64,000 nucleotides of DNA from Heterobilharzia americana (lineage: Eukaryota; Platyhelminthes; Trematoda; Strigeidida; Schistosomatidae): positions 57,171,257 through 57,235,256 of the forward strand of contig OX104128.1 in NCBI GenBank assembly GCA_944470555.2. The letters are read 5' to 3'. Positions 47,159 through 57,640 of this stretch are shown here, piece by piece. The position numbers and the translations under genes were made by a program. The notes below the pieces were generated by a model, which was given only the letters and a program-made list of their open reading frames with translations, made no database searches and was not told the DNA's origin. The first letter of the stretch is position 1, and every line of letters begins with the position of its first letter.

Positions 47159-47760
47159 TTAAAACCAAGGAAAGAGAAATGTTTGAACAGTTTTATTTTG
47201 CCTGCAAAACTCAGTTTCCTCTATATATATTGCGAGAGCTTCGACGATGCATAGAATACGATGACACGAAGACTTCAGAAAGTTTCTTTTAACTTTACAA
47301 GTGATTGTGAGAGAGTAGATTCTTAAGATAGAGTGATTTGTGCTCAAAACATGTTCTACCATAGTCGATCGATTATTTTTCCTATGTAACCATGTGGGAT
47401 AGGGCTCTTGATGACCCACATAGAAGTGATCAGATAAGAAAGTTTATCTTTGAAGTTGTTAAAACACACTAGATGGTGGGATGCCACTAGTCTGTATGCT
47501 GATGTGAAGAACGTACTTCTCCAGGGGTTTGATATCCTACTCTTTACAGTGTCAGTGGCAGAATCATCTTTCATGTAAAGCACCTTTTAAAGCACGATGA
47601 TAAGGTTCTCTTTTCAGGGTTTTGATGAGATAGTCTTGTCCATAAAAAGTAATAAGAACCCCCTTTTCAATCAACATGTTTCTTAGACTAGAAATCTCCT
47701 CTCTTTTTATACCCTCTTTACTTTCTGTTCCGATGCTCTTTATAAACACGCTTGATTTCT
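47159..47760 (-). mobile_element. Penelope-like element PLE-C, 3' fragment
   Basis: Third PLE lineage. From about 47749 to 47600 lies a post-RT block (EEISSLRNMLIEKG). Near 47390-47420, HGYIGKI resembles the GIY-YIG start. In another frame, 47372-47159 gives VEHVLSTNHSI and, at the end, VEALAIYIEETEFCRQN followed by TVQTFLFPW, the typical C-terminal signature of PLE GIY-YIG domains. The two halves lie in different frames, so the gene is broken. No RT core remains. Confidence 0.7.
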
Positions 47761-47879
47761 CAATATTTTATTTTACATAGACACCTATCCAAATCTAGTA
47801 ATCCTTATGCAACTTCAGTCGTATTCTGATCAATCTTCACTATTCATCATAGTTTTTGATATGAATGACTGATCAACCT

Positions 47880-48015
47880 GTGTATATACGATCCCGAGGT
47901 GGTAATGCGTCACAAATTCACATGGTAGTCAGGCAAAACCCTTGATGACTGAACTGAAATAAAAATCTGGTTAACAGTCAGGCACTGTAGTTCAGTTGGT
48001 AGAGCACAGGACAAC
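47880..48015 (+). repeat. SINE-D fragment
   Basis: GAACTGAAATAAAAATCTGG (47949-47968) and the A-box region TTCAGTTGGTAGAGCACAGG match the 36-kb copies. It is cut before the B box. Confidence 0.6.
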
Positions 48016-48489
48016 AGCATTATTCTAACTTTCCATTAGTCGCATAAATCAGAACTGTTTTATGAAGCAAACTACTTCAACAGTCGACAAGCTTAAATTG
48101 TCACTCTGATTTCCCTTTTACCTTGTCAGTGTATCACTTTAGACATTAACTTAAGTCATTTAGATCTTCAGGTTTATGAAATGCATAACATTTAATAAAT
48201 TGGATGATAACCGGCTACACAACGTGAAGTTAATGTAAGTCAGCAACCCAGTAGGGATTTCTGATTCATCAGAAACGATAAATCCTAGTAGTTATCACCC
48301 ATCATTAGTATTGGACTATTCTGTTTCAAAACAAAACCATCTGGTCTAGTGAAAGCTGAGAAGTATGCCGAACAAACTAGGATGCTATTACTGCAGATTT
48401 GAGATGAAATACAATGATGGTAATAATGATAATGATCAAGGAAACAGCTGTTCAGGAATTACCGGAGACTTAATTCCTATTTCTTTTAT
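48016..48489. other. No gene or repeat recognised
   Basis: AT-rich spacer. Confidence 0.6.
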
Positions 48490-48575
48490 TGGTATTCATC
48501 ATGAACTGAGATCAATTGTAGGAACAGTGGCAACCTGGGATTACTGTACAGCTGTTTCGTCCTAGTATGATGAAT
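48490..48575 (-). repeat. SINE-B 3' fragment
   Basis: Tail and half a hammerhead (TTGGTATTCATCATGAACTG through CAGCTGTTTCGTCCTAGTAT). It is cut within stem II at about 48570, where a plus-strand unit begins. Confidence 0.6.
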
Positions 48576-49020
48576 ACAGCTTGAAATCAATAAGTCAACA
48601 CAAACCCCAAAATTGAATTATTCTACTGCTCACTGATGACTAGCTTCGAGAAGTGATTCTTGAAGTTCCAATGAGAAGTCATGACCAGTGGGGCAAACCT
48701 GGTGGACGTGAGGACAAATACTCAACGATGATATTGAGTGGTGGTCGTGCTATACCGCGAACTGACAAAAGTAGGAAATATGGACCATTGGATTCCGATT
48801 TAGTGACTCAATGGTAACGTGCTAACCACGGAACGTGAAGGTCCTGGGTTCGATCCATGGTGAGGTGGGTTCACGGACGCAGACTGCTGAGGAGCCCCAC
48901 ATTAGTGGGATGAAATAGCTGTCCAGTCCTGCCAGGTTTCAAAAGTCCCTCCAGTTGATATCAGTTCATGATGAATACCGACTTGGAGTCAATAAGTTCC
49001 CACAAACCTCCAAACTATAT
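48576..49020 (+). repeat. SINE-B full-length copy with intact hammerhead
   Basis: About 440 bases: 5' region (CACTGATGACTAGCTTCGAG, AGAAGTCATGACCAGTGGGG), a stretch with GTGGTCGTGCTATACCGCG, tRNA-like head (A-box-like CTCAATGGTAACG about 48808-48820, B-box-like GGGTTCGATCC at 48846-48856), hammerhead, and a tail with CAGTTCATGATGAATACC. It is the best full unit for defining this family. Confidence 0.75.
48882..48928 (+). ncRNA. Hammerhead ribozyme, intact core, remodelled stem II (SINE-B)
   Basis: Stem I GACUG/CAGUC (48882-48886 and 48924-48928), core CUGAGGA (48887-48893), an elongated stem II in which CCCAC (48896-48900) pairs with GUGGG (48905-48909) across AUUA, GAAA (48912-48915), stem III UAG/CUG, UC, predicted cleavage after 48923. 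Stem II no longer matches the family's GUCC/GGAC but still pairs. The C-A opposition at the base of stem II is the one flaw. Confidence 0.7.
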
Positions 49021-50021
49021 TTCTTTTGTCTCCTTATTTTCGTCTTACAGTTAACGTGAGAAAAAAGTACGGTATGAAATGACCATCAATGACTTCGGTT
49101 TTGAGCTCCATATTTGATACTTTTATAAGCCATTTAACCATACAACCTTCCGCGTCATATTCAAATAATCAGGATACATTAACAAACTCTCATACATTGT
49201 AGGTATTCTGAGCTGTATGCAAATGCTTCATTCACTGATTATCTCAATACTTGCTGCAGCAAATCAGCGCTATGATAAGTGAAACTCATTATGAAAAGTA
49301 TTCATATTTCTCTTTTAAGCCCAGATAAATATAAGTAGATTCCAGTATAATTCACATGGTGTCACTCTTATGGAAATTATTAATGATCAGAATCATAGAT
49401 AAACTATACTTCTCATGTAAGAGAGGGATACAAGTTTTTCAGCGGTATGGTATAACTTCTTGAATTCTCATGTTTTACAATCAAAATAATGTTCATTACA
49501 AGCCAAAAGTGGTCTAAAGTAAAACATTTTAATTCTTTTGGACCTTTACCACAAGAAAATCTATTTAATATGGCATGTCTTCATGAACATATCCACAAAA
49601 TCCAAATACACAAACTTTTCGAGTAGTTTGGCGGTTACCGTCAGCTGTCAGTGCAAGTAAAATAAACTCCACATTCATATAGTTCTAAGTAATCGCCATA
49701 CTTTCGAATACTGATCCCCAACTGATAGTTTTTGACGTGTTTAATCTACAGATTATTGCTCAAAAAGTTTAGAGGTCTTTCATCGAAAGATAGATGTACA
49801 CTACCTTTGGGTTTTGCCCTCATAACTATCTTCAGAAGGCTACCAACAGTGGATTGTAGAACGTCACAATAAATTGAAAAGTCTGTCTAGCCTCCTCATT
49901 AGCTCTTAGTAATAGAAGCGTATGACAATGTACTATGAATCTATCCAAAGTACCTTCGTAAAAGATTTACAAGATATTGATTAACTTCTTACAGAGAATA
50001 CTGTCTAACGGATAATTTATT
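49021..50021. other. No gene or repeat recognised
   Basis: AT-rich sequence between SINE-B and RTE-1 copy 4. Confidence 0.6.
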
Positions 50022-50912
50022 ATTTATAATTCGTCCCTTACGTTCCTAGTGGAACATAGGGCTTCAGTAGCACATCACCATTTCACTCTCTTCTCTTCAG
50101 TCTTTTTCTTCAGCCCGGATCCATGTCTGCAAATAAGCTTTCATTTCTTCTTCACGAGATCTCCTCTATGTCACTCTCAGACGCCCAACTCGTCGTTTAC
50201 CATTTCGGTCCAACCTGACGGCCTGGCCTTTTGCGTCATGTCCTCAAGTGGTCTTCTCAGTGTATGTCCAATCCATCTCCTTTTTCTTCTGCATATTTGT
50301 TGGGTGGTAGGTTCCTGGTTGGTTGGCTGGTTCGTTTCCACGTCAGAGCTCCTTGTTGCTTATTCTTTCTGGCCATCTCATCGGATCTTGAGTATCGAGT
50401 GAGGGTAGACGGCAGCCCTTGAGGATGTTTGTCTACAGTTTGTTGCATATGCTTTGCGTCACACGCCAAGTGTCTCATCCTTCACATAGAAGCACTGACT
50501 TACTTGACTGAATTAGTATTGAAAATCTGGATCTTGTTCACGCTTTATGCTGAGTGCAGTGCAGTGCGGTAGATCTCCACACTGATTTCAGATTGATGAA
50601 GGAAGGCCTGTCTTGCCGTCTTTTCGATCCTGTCTGCCTTCAAATCCTCTTCTGTGCCACCACCTGTAGTTGAAACGATGCTGCCTGCCTAGGTAGGAGA
50701 AAGAGACAACTTGCTTTAGATTTCTCCCGTTGGCTGTGATTGGGGCTTGTTGTTGTTGTCGGCTGGGTACGTTCATCACCCCTGTCTTCTCTGCGTTCAC
50801 GTGAAGAAAGTCCCATCTTTGCTGCCCTTTCTCTTCTGCCAACTTGTTAGTTTTCACCTGTAGATCTTCGAGCTAAGGCGAGATTAGACGTAAATCATCG
50901 GCGAAAAAACGA
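50022..50912 (-). mobile_element. RTE-1 copy 4, 5'-truncated
   Basis: Minus-strand C-terminal part. It contains KQVVSFSYLG (about 50685-50720), a Gln-rich stretch, the IHTLRRP-like region and an AT-rich 3' end near 50022-50040. It shares the GTGCAGTGCA expansion (about 50550-50570) with copy 2. The 5' border near 50912 lies just before the FADD block. Confidence 0.8.
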
Positions 50913-51244
50913 ATAGCTAGTTCTAGCAAAAAGTAGGAATGGAATGACAAAAAAAGCTCGGGTTTCTAGCGCTTCATACGATTTGTGACTTCAGTCAATA
51001 TTTGAATTGCAACTTTTAATCCATTTCCAACTTGATAACTTTCATGCCCATTCAGCAAGGTTTTATGTAACATTGAAACGACAACGCATCAATCTCATAA
51101 TGACACCATGATGACTACTAGCCCAAAGTTTTTTTAAAGCCTTAACTTGCACAACTGCTGTACTAATCAACTTAAAAAGGTGGCATCAGTTGCATCAGTT
51201 CAGCATTTGTCTGTATGACCTAAATTTTTTCAACGTGTTTTGAT
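50913..51244. other. No gene or repeat recognised
   Basis: Spacer between RTE-1 copy 4 and the SINE-A pair. Confidence 0.55.
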
Positions 51245-51600
51245 GGTGTTTAACAGTGAAGTCCAGGACATGCGTTTCGTTTTGTTTAGGACTTTTCAGG
51301 TAGATTTACCTGCACCGCAATCAGTGATGTTCTTCCCAGTGGGACTCGAACCAAGTACCTGTCGCTTCAAACACCAAAGCATTATCCACTAAGGCTCGAG
51401 GCCTATCTCTTGTGCTGATTGCGGCTGATGGGTCTCAGATAGGACGAAACTCACTCCGAGTTCCCCTTCTAACCCCTTCACTAGGCGAACTGCGATATAG
51501 TCAATAATCAGGCAATATTGGGTTACATCCGGATGAGAGATCATATGTTAACAAAGGTTTATCAAGTCAATCCGGAATTACCACAGAATGCGTTGTTAGG
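51245..51600. repeat. SINE-A inverted pair
   Basis: The minus-strand copy has a hammerhead at 51255-51310 (RC reads CUGAAAA for CUGAUGA, GAAA kept), head RC to about 51410 (B-box RC GGACTCGAACC at 51342-51352). A plus-strand hammerhead remnant follows (CTGATGGGTCTCAGATAGGA, A9 changed to G) with the SINE-A 3' part to about 51600. Both ribozymes carry core substitutions. Confidence 0.65.
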
Positions 51601-51949
51601 CTGTTTTTACTTCCGCAATCTGATGTATGTATTGACTTTGTTTCAAAACTGATCTTCCATTGGTAAAGAAGCTTTTTTTGGAAAAACGTTTTGATGCGTT
51701 ACGTGTAAGTTTAGAAGAAGAAATATCAGTGAAAAATATTATTTTCTATGTGACCAATCGCCGTGACATTTTTAGTCTGTGATAACAAGGAAATAAAGTA
51801 CCCAAACAGTAAATATCCAGGCAATAATAAGAAGAAGAATGGGGTTTGAGGTTTGAACAATGCATAGTGCTCAATATTGATATGCTTTAAGAGGGGTATC
51901 TCAAAGTTCTGTTGGGGGTCAGCTAGCCAGAAGTGAAACAAGCGCCAAC

Positions 51950-52100
51950 AGAATGCCTAATGCGTTTACCGTGAAACCTGGACGTCCCTGGCGAAGTGAG
52001 ATCGTTGATGCATACTGCTGAGGAGTCTCATACTAGGACAAAACACCTGTAAGGTCCCTAATGGTTCTTCAATTGATGGCAGTCCATGATGAATATAACC
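51950..52100 (+). repeat. SINE-B copy, defective hammerhead
   Basis: CTGCTGAGGAGTCTCATACT with AGGACAAAACACC: CUGAGGA is intact but GAAA has become AAAA. The tail is CAGTCCATGATGAATAT. Confidence 0.6.
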
Positions 52101-52782
52101 TTAATAATAGTAGAATGGGAACACTATGGTATTCCAGACCTTTTTAAACAATCAATGTAGGTCAAAACTTAGAAAATAAAAGTTATGCAATACTAATCAA
52201 TCTAAAAGGTTGACATTGAAAATTTTCAAGACTAATTATAAATCTGTTTGTTGCTGACCATTAAAAGTTTTACTGTAATATATTCAAAAGTTTTACGCTT
52301 TTCTTGTGATGTTGAAATAACAGGACTATCTGAAGTCTCCATGGAGATGATAAACATTACACAAGTCTATTTTGGTTCACTGTTGATTGTCTTAAACATA
52401 GTGAGATTGATTTCCGATATAAAACTGTAGGCGTGTCAAGTAATCACAGTACAATCGACTTTTCAGTATACATAAAGGAGGCTAATGATAACAGTAGCAA
52501 ATAGAATTAAATCTATTAGTTTAGAGATTAACTTAGACAGTTGAAAAAAAGTCAATGTGAATTCCTATTGTTTTTATAGGTTGATACTGTTAATAAAATT
52601 CAATGAAAGGTGTATTATTTATTTTCATTGATATCATTTTTCAATTGAAGACTTTTCAATGCTATCTAATAATAATGATTCCACCTATGAATGGATTTTA
52701 GTTTGCTTTTTCTAAAATATCTCTTTGTTTCATTGTAATTTAATTTATTTTCATTATATTTTATATTTTAATAAAATATTAG
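52101..52782 (+). other. Probable intron end upstream of the host exon
   Basis: AT-rich, no repeat recognised. The last ~100 bases are very T-rich and end in the acceptor at 52781-52782. The exon starts mid-codon, so this must be intron. Confidence 0.6.
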
Positions 52783-53602
52783 GCATAAAATCTTTCGACG
52801 TCGTAGTGTTAGTCGACCAAATTGTTCAGTCAATACAATGCAACGTAGTATGACATCGAATAGTGCAATAAATGGAAGTTATCTATCCTTGACACATTCA
52901 TCATCGAATGACGTTAGTTGTCATTCAACAGTGACTGGGAATCTAATGAATGCAAATCATGACAATAATAATAATAATAACAAAATTCTAACATCTCCAT
53001 CATCACCTCCATCTCTTCCTGTATATTTACCAAATTGCACCAAAACAAATAATATTCATGAAACTGAATCTCTCAATCTAGTTAGCAAGAACATTGATCT
53101 AACATCAAATAATCCTATTGGATTGACACCTAAACGAGAAAAACGTAGAGTTTTCAATGTTACAACTGATATAATGGGTTCCAATCGCTTAACACGTGTT
53201 TTTACACGTAATCATAAGACATCACGAACTACTATAGATCAATCGTCTAATAATCCATCAGGTATACAAATATTGAGACAAATGTCAATTACAGGCTTAA
53301 ATAGTAATGATAATAGTAATAACACTAATAGTTCAAATAATAATCTTGACTGGTTATCCGATGTTGAAGATAAATCAAACACTTTGGTTAGAAAACAATC
53401 AGATAAAGGTCTATTCAATCCGTCTACATCGAAATCACTTCAAGATAATGATAGTAGTAATCATAAGAAGAAGAATAAATCGACGAAAGTTCAAAGTGGA
53501 ATTTCAACAAAGTCAATACCTTTAAATCATAATGACAGCAATAATAGTAGTACAAATAACACAGAATATAAAAAGACAACACTATACAGACAAGCTGTTC
53601 AG
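52783..53602 (+). CDS. Internal exon of an unrecognised Asn/Ser-rich host protein
   Basis: Long internal exon of a spliced gene. It follows an AG at 52781-52782 preceded by a T-rich tract, and ends at a strong donor (CAG|GTGAGT, exon ends 53602). The first base completes a codon from an upstream exon (phase 2); the frame is then open for 273 codons and stops at the donor in phase 0. An in-frame TAA at 52772-52774 shows the frame does not extend past the acceptor. The ATG at 52838 is probably internal, since FRRRSVSRP lies upstream in the same frame. The product is low-complexity and rich in Asn and Ser (AAT/AGT runs near 52968-52980 and 53308-53345), with no transmembrane segment. Basic phosphosite-like motifs include RRRS, RQMS and VRKQS; RSVSRP fits the mode I 14-3-3 consensus RSxSxP. 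I do not recognise the family. It is probably a disordered segment of a larger, perhaps signalling-related protein; that role is inference. Confidence 0.8.
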
Positions 53603-53934
53603 GTGAGTTAATTGTATATGCGTTTTTAATTAACTTTTTAACATTCATTTTAATTAGATAATAATATTTTCCAGAAATAGAATAATTAATCTGCAAAATA
53701 TTTACAAACTATACAATTCACAAGTGAGCCCTACTCTATTAACAGTCAATTCATAAAGAAATAAATCCTAATGACAATTTCTAGCCTGTTGATAAAACCC
53801 TTTGGAGATAAACATCATTGCTCAGAGAAAGATAAATGTACTGTTTTTTTGGATCAGAATACCGTTAAAAATTTGTAAATCTAAAAGTATTCAACAGACT
53901 TATTGCTTCATTCTTTTTTTTTTGAAGGTTTTGG

Positions 53935-54240
53935 GAATTTCATTGACTTCAAGTTGAGATATGTCAAGAATTGACATCAACTTGAGAAACAATAAAAACG
54001 TGAGAAATTTGGACAGACCCCTTCAGGGGTCGAGCCCAAGATCTTTCCAGTTTCCAGTACAGTAGGTCAACATGGACCCACTGTGTCGGAACACAATGGT
54101 TTACATTTCCCTACTTTTGTCACCTGATAATACAGTGCGACCTTCACCTAGTATTATGGTTCAGTATTTGTTTTCATGTTCTCATGGTTTCCCCCCACCG
54201 GCCACGACTTCACATTAGAACTTCGAAGAATCTCATCTAA
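53935..54240 (-). repeat. SINE-B copy lacking the hammerhead
   Basis: Reverse-oriented tail at about 53950-54000, then directly the tRNA-like head (RC of B-box GGGGTCGAGCCC at 54025-54036) and 5' region (CCCCACCGGCCACGACTTCA, 54195-54214). The ribozyme segment is deleted. It lies in the inferred intron. Confidence 0.6.
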
Positions 54241-54639
54241 TTGCATGACAATAATGAGGTCTTCATTGTCAATTGATAATTTGGGCATTTTAATACGACA
54301 TACGTTTTCGTATTCACAGGTCTGAGTGGTAGCATTCTCTATTTCCAATCAAACTGTATTACTTAATTTAGCGAAAACCAAAGAATTGGATACATAAAAG
54401 TTCCTCACATAACTCACTACTTAATAGATTTAGTACTGAACATGTACTGTCTAAATCGAGAGCCAATAAGAGTTATAAAAATTTTCCATTCAGCATTCAA
54501 CAATACGCATGAGCACGTACAGTAAATAATGATATGAAAGGTAACTAGCACAGAATCTCTCATCGTGTTTATTCGAAAGAGATATACTACAATATAGATA
54601 AATGGTTTTATAAGTGTAAAACTTAGGCAGTGTGATAGA

Positions 54640-54962
54640 ATGTAATTCCACAGTGAATGATACCGTATTATTTACTAGATGACGTTTACATAATCAACTA
54701 TGTGACATAATCATACCAATATAATCACACTACTTTCGACTCCCACCCATCGTATTGTGTGGTTGTGTGTTAATGCTTATACTGCAATAACTGAGTTTTT
54801 TTTCTAGATTATTGATCCTATTCGGGTCTGTCATCACGTATTTGGCATGAAATTTGACAGACTAGATTATTTTGCTCAATTGGTTCTATCTAATGCTTAA
54901 GCCAGCCTGCAAAGCTTATCCGAGATTGGTTGTGACAGAGTTGAAGTCTAGATACCTGTGAG
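54640..54962 (-). repeat. Inverted left arm of PLE-B copy 3
   Basis: Reverse-oriented PLE-B 3' end (terminal non-coding part and pieces of the GIY-YIG region, with an internal gap near 54930). It meets the plus-strand copy 3 at about 54962-54970, where the sequence reads as a palindrome around TCTAGATACC and TATCTAGACC. This is the same head-to-head form as at 24.5-26.8 kb, but older and more diverged. Confidence 0.75.
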
Positions 54963-55667
54963 AATGTGTCGATATCTAGACCTCAAGTCATCTCATCCAA
55001 TGTCAGTTAAGGCAGGTTTAGTCAAATGTCTAAATGATAGAGCTAGAAAACTGACTAGTCAGTGGAAGGACCTAAACAAGGGACTAAAGTATATAAAAGA
55101 ATCGCTTATAGTTAATAGTTATCCTCTACATTTTATTAGGAAATTCGTACAAATACAAGAAACAAAATAATAACGACAACACGAGTAGAAAGGAGTTCAC
55201 AGCTTCCATTGTGTTACCCTATAAGGAAGGAACATCAGAAACATCAACAAAGCTGGAATTGGGGTATGGTTTAAACTTACAAACTCACTCAAAGAAAAGC
55301 CTTGTCGCCTAGCTTGAAGATACGAAAGCAAAATAATTTAATCTGTCAAATTCCATGTAATGGCTGCTAGATCAAATACATAGGTCGAACTAGTCAAGCG
55401 GTGTCAGTTAGAATAGCGCAACCTAAGAATTTAGCTAAACATAGAATAACAGACGCGAACAAGATCAATAATCTAGAAGAATACTCTGCTATTGCATTAC
55501 ATGCATGAACACATAACCATACAATATGATGAAACAAAACCACTGTATTGAGATCCAACAACATAATTAGGTGGAGAGAGAGAAATTGATTACTGAATGT
55601 TTGTTCATCGAATCAACCAACACCTAACACATGTAATAGGAATGATGCAACACTTATACCACAGATA
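54963..55667 (+). mobile_element. PLE-B copy 3, coding 3' part
   Basis: Plus-strand relative of PLE-B beginning in the post-RT block (RYLDLKSSHPMSV, then LVKCLNDRARKL) and continuing into the GIY-YIG region, where KYIGRTSQ (about 55373-55396) lacks the 2-base insertion seen in copies 1 and 2. The element is interrupted at 55668 by an RTE-1 insertion and resumes at 56686. Several substitutions and stops show it is old. Confidence 0.8.
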
Positions 55668-55678
55668 TGGAAATTTTT

Positions 55679-56674
55679 TATTATTATTATTAGTCCCTTG
55701 GGTTCCTAGTGGAACATAGGGCTTCAGTTGCACGCCTCCACTCCACTCTCTTCTCTGAAATCTTTTGAACCTGATTCCACGACAGCCCAGAAGCTCTCAT
55801 TTCTTCCTCGCACGACCTCCTCCATGTCACCCTCGGACGTCCAATTCGTCGCTTCCCATGGGGATTCCACTCGAGGGACTGGCTGGCCTGACGCGTGGTG
55901 TCCTCAGTCGGCCTTCTCAGTGCATGCCAAATCCATCTCCACTTCCTCCTGCATATTTGTTGCGTGATAGGTTCTTGGTTGGTTCGTTTTCAGAGCTCCT
56001 TGTTGCTTATTCTTTCTGGCCATCTGCTCTTCAGTAGCGAGCCAGCGTAAGCAGTTGTTGATGAATGTCTGTAGTTTATTGGAAATCCCTTTCGTGACGC
56101 TCCAAGTCTCTGAACCATATAGAAGCACTGACTTGACGTTGGTGTTGAAAATCCGGATGTTGTTCCGCATGCTGAGTGCATAAGATCTCCACACTGGTTT
56201 CAGCTGATGAACACCTGTCTTGCTTTTCCGATTCTGACTTTGACATCCTCGTCTGTGCCTGTGCCGCCTGTAGTTGAAACAGTGCTTCCTAGATAGGTGA
56301 AGGAGGTTACTTCCTTTAAGTTTCTCCCGTTGATGGTGATTGGAGTTTGTTGGTGGTGGTGGTGCGGTATCTTAATCACTTCTGCCTTCTCTATATCCAC
56401 TTGAAGTCCCATCTTCGCTGCCTCTTCTATCAACTTGTTAGTTTTTGCCTGTAGATCTTCCAGTTTGTGCGACATCAGACACAAGTCATCGGCAAAATCC
56501 AGATCTTCTAGGTTCTTTTCCGCAGTCCAGTGTATCCCCCTCTTCTCGCTCCCCACTGTTTGCTGCATGATCCAGTCGACCACAATCAGGAATATCATGG
56601 GGGATAGTAGGCAATCTTGTTTCACTCTTGTCTTCACTTCAAATTCATCACTGAGCTTCCCATTGTGAATTACT
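55679..56674 (-). mobile_element. RTE-1 copy 5, nested in PLE-B copy 3
   Basis: Minus-strand, 5'-truncated element that begins inside the RT (KLSDEFEVKTRVKQDCLLSP, about 56600-56660), has an intact catalytic DFADDLCLMSH (about 56470-56505) and KEVTSFTYLGSTVSTTGG (about 56270-56325), and ends in a (TAA)-type repeat at 55679-55693. The frame stays open from the FADD block to YLGSTVS, longer than in other copies, so this may be one of the youngest RTE-1 insertions here. Near-identical sequence TGGAAAT(T/G)TTT at 55668-55678 and 56675-56685 is its target-site duplication. Confidence 0.88.
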
Positions 56675-56685
56675 TGGAAATGTTT

Positions 56686-56875
56686 ACTACCAATAAAAAC
56701 ATAGAATATGAGATCGGTGGTAGAACTATAAAAATCAGACGCCAAAATTGCTGTGTGACTACACTGTGATATGATTATGAGCAATAAATAATTTATGCTC
56801 AGAGAGTCATTGAGTTAATAATACTGTATCACACTGTGTGTCATAAATCAAATAAATGAATCTAATAACGGAGAT
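56686..56875 (+). mobile_element. PLE-B copy 3, terminal part after the nested insertion
   Basis: Matches 26587-26764 (runs around CTACCAATAAA and GATATGATTATGAGCAAT and the end AAATCAAATAAATGAATCTAAT). It continues copy 3 on the far side of the nested RTE-1. Confidence 0.8.
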
Positions 56876-57469
56876 AAATATTTACGTGAAAAGAAGAACT
56901 GTGCGCTAAGTGCTGTAATTTGCAACAAAATTATGTTGGATAGTCAAATTGTAATAATAGGCTAGGATAAATAATTAAGTAGATTTCATTTTCATGGAAG
57001 GTTACTTATTTGATATTTAATATTTATTTAACTAGCATATTAGAGTATTTTTTTAGGGTTTAAATAGTTGGCATGATGCCCTTTTTTGCTTTCTTCATTA
57101 CCGAAAACCTTGATCGAATGAGGTGGATTAACTTACTTTGAGCACTTGCAGTTCGTGGAAACCGTAAAACATGTCGTCGAAATCGCACACAGAAATATAT
57201 ATATATTTGTATAGCGAGTTGTATCTGCTGCAATTTATGGCCTTGTTTTGCTATGTTTCAGTCAATACCATCACACATATATTTCGTACGACTCCACTAC
57301 TCATCAGCTCATGAGAATTAAGGACAAGGATTGAATTAGTGCATAAAAGTTTGATTAATAAAAAACTACCACTTATAGTATAATACGTAACTTATGTTTT
57401 TCATAAGCAAAACACTGAGTATTAAATAGGATTATCAGTTTGCAAATAATTTACAAATTGCACGACCCA
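56876..57469. other. No gene or repeat recognised
   Basis: AT-rich intronic sequence. Confidence 0.55.
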
Positions 57470-57640
57470 CGTTGATATTTCTCGTAGTTGAGCAGTTTTT
57501 CAACTACCCAACTGTGACTTCAACGTGGTTTCTATCATCTTGGCTGGGTGGTTGCCATCAGAAACTCTATTGACACCAATGTTGGGTAGTTGAATAACTA
57601 GTCAACTGGTCAACTCAACAACAAACGTGAGAAACAGCAT
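57470..57640. repeat. Imperfect foldback repeat
   Basis: The arm at 57477-57515 (TTTCTCGTAGTTGAGCAG, then TTCAACTACCCAAC) returns reversed at about 57582-57636 (GTTGGGTAGTTGAA, then CAACTCAACAAC, GTGAGAAA). The spacer is about 70 bases. It matches none of the SINE families and could be a small foldback element. Confidence 0.5.
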
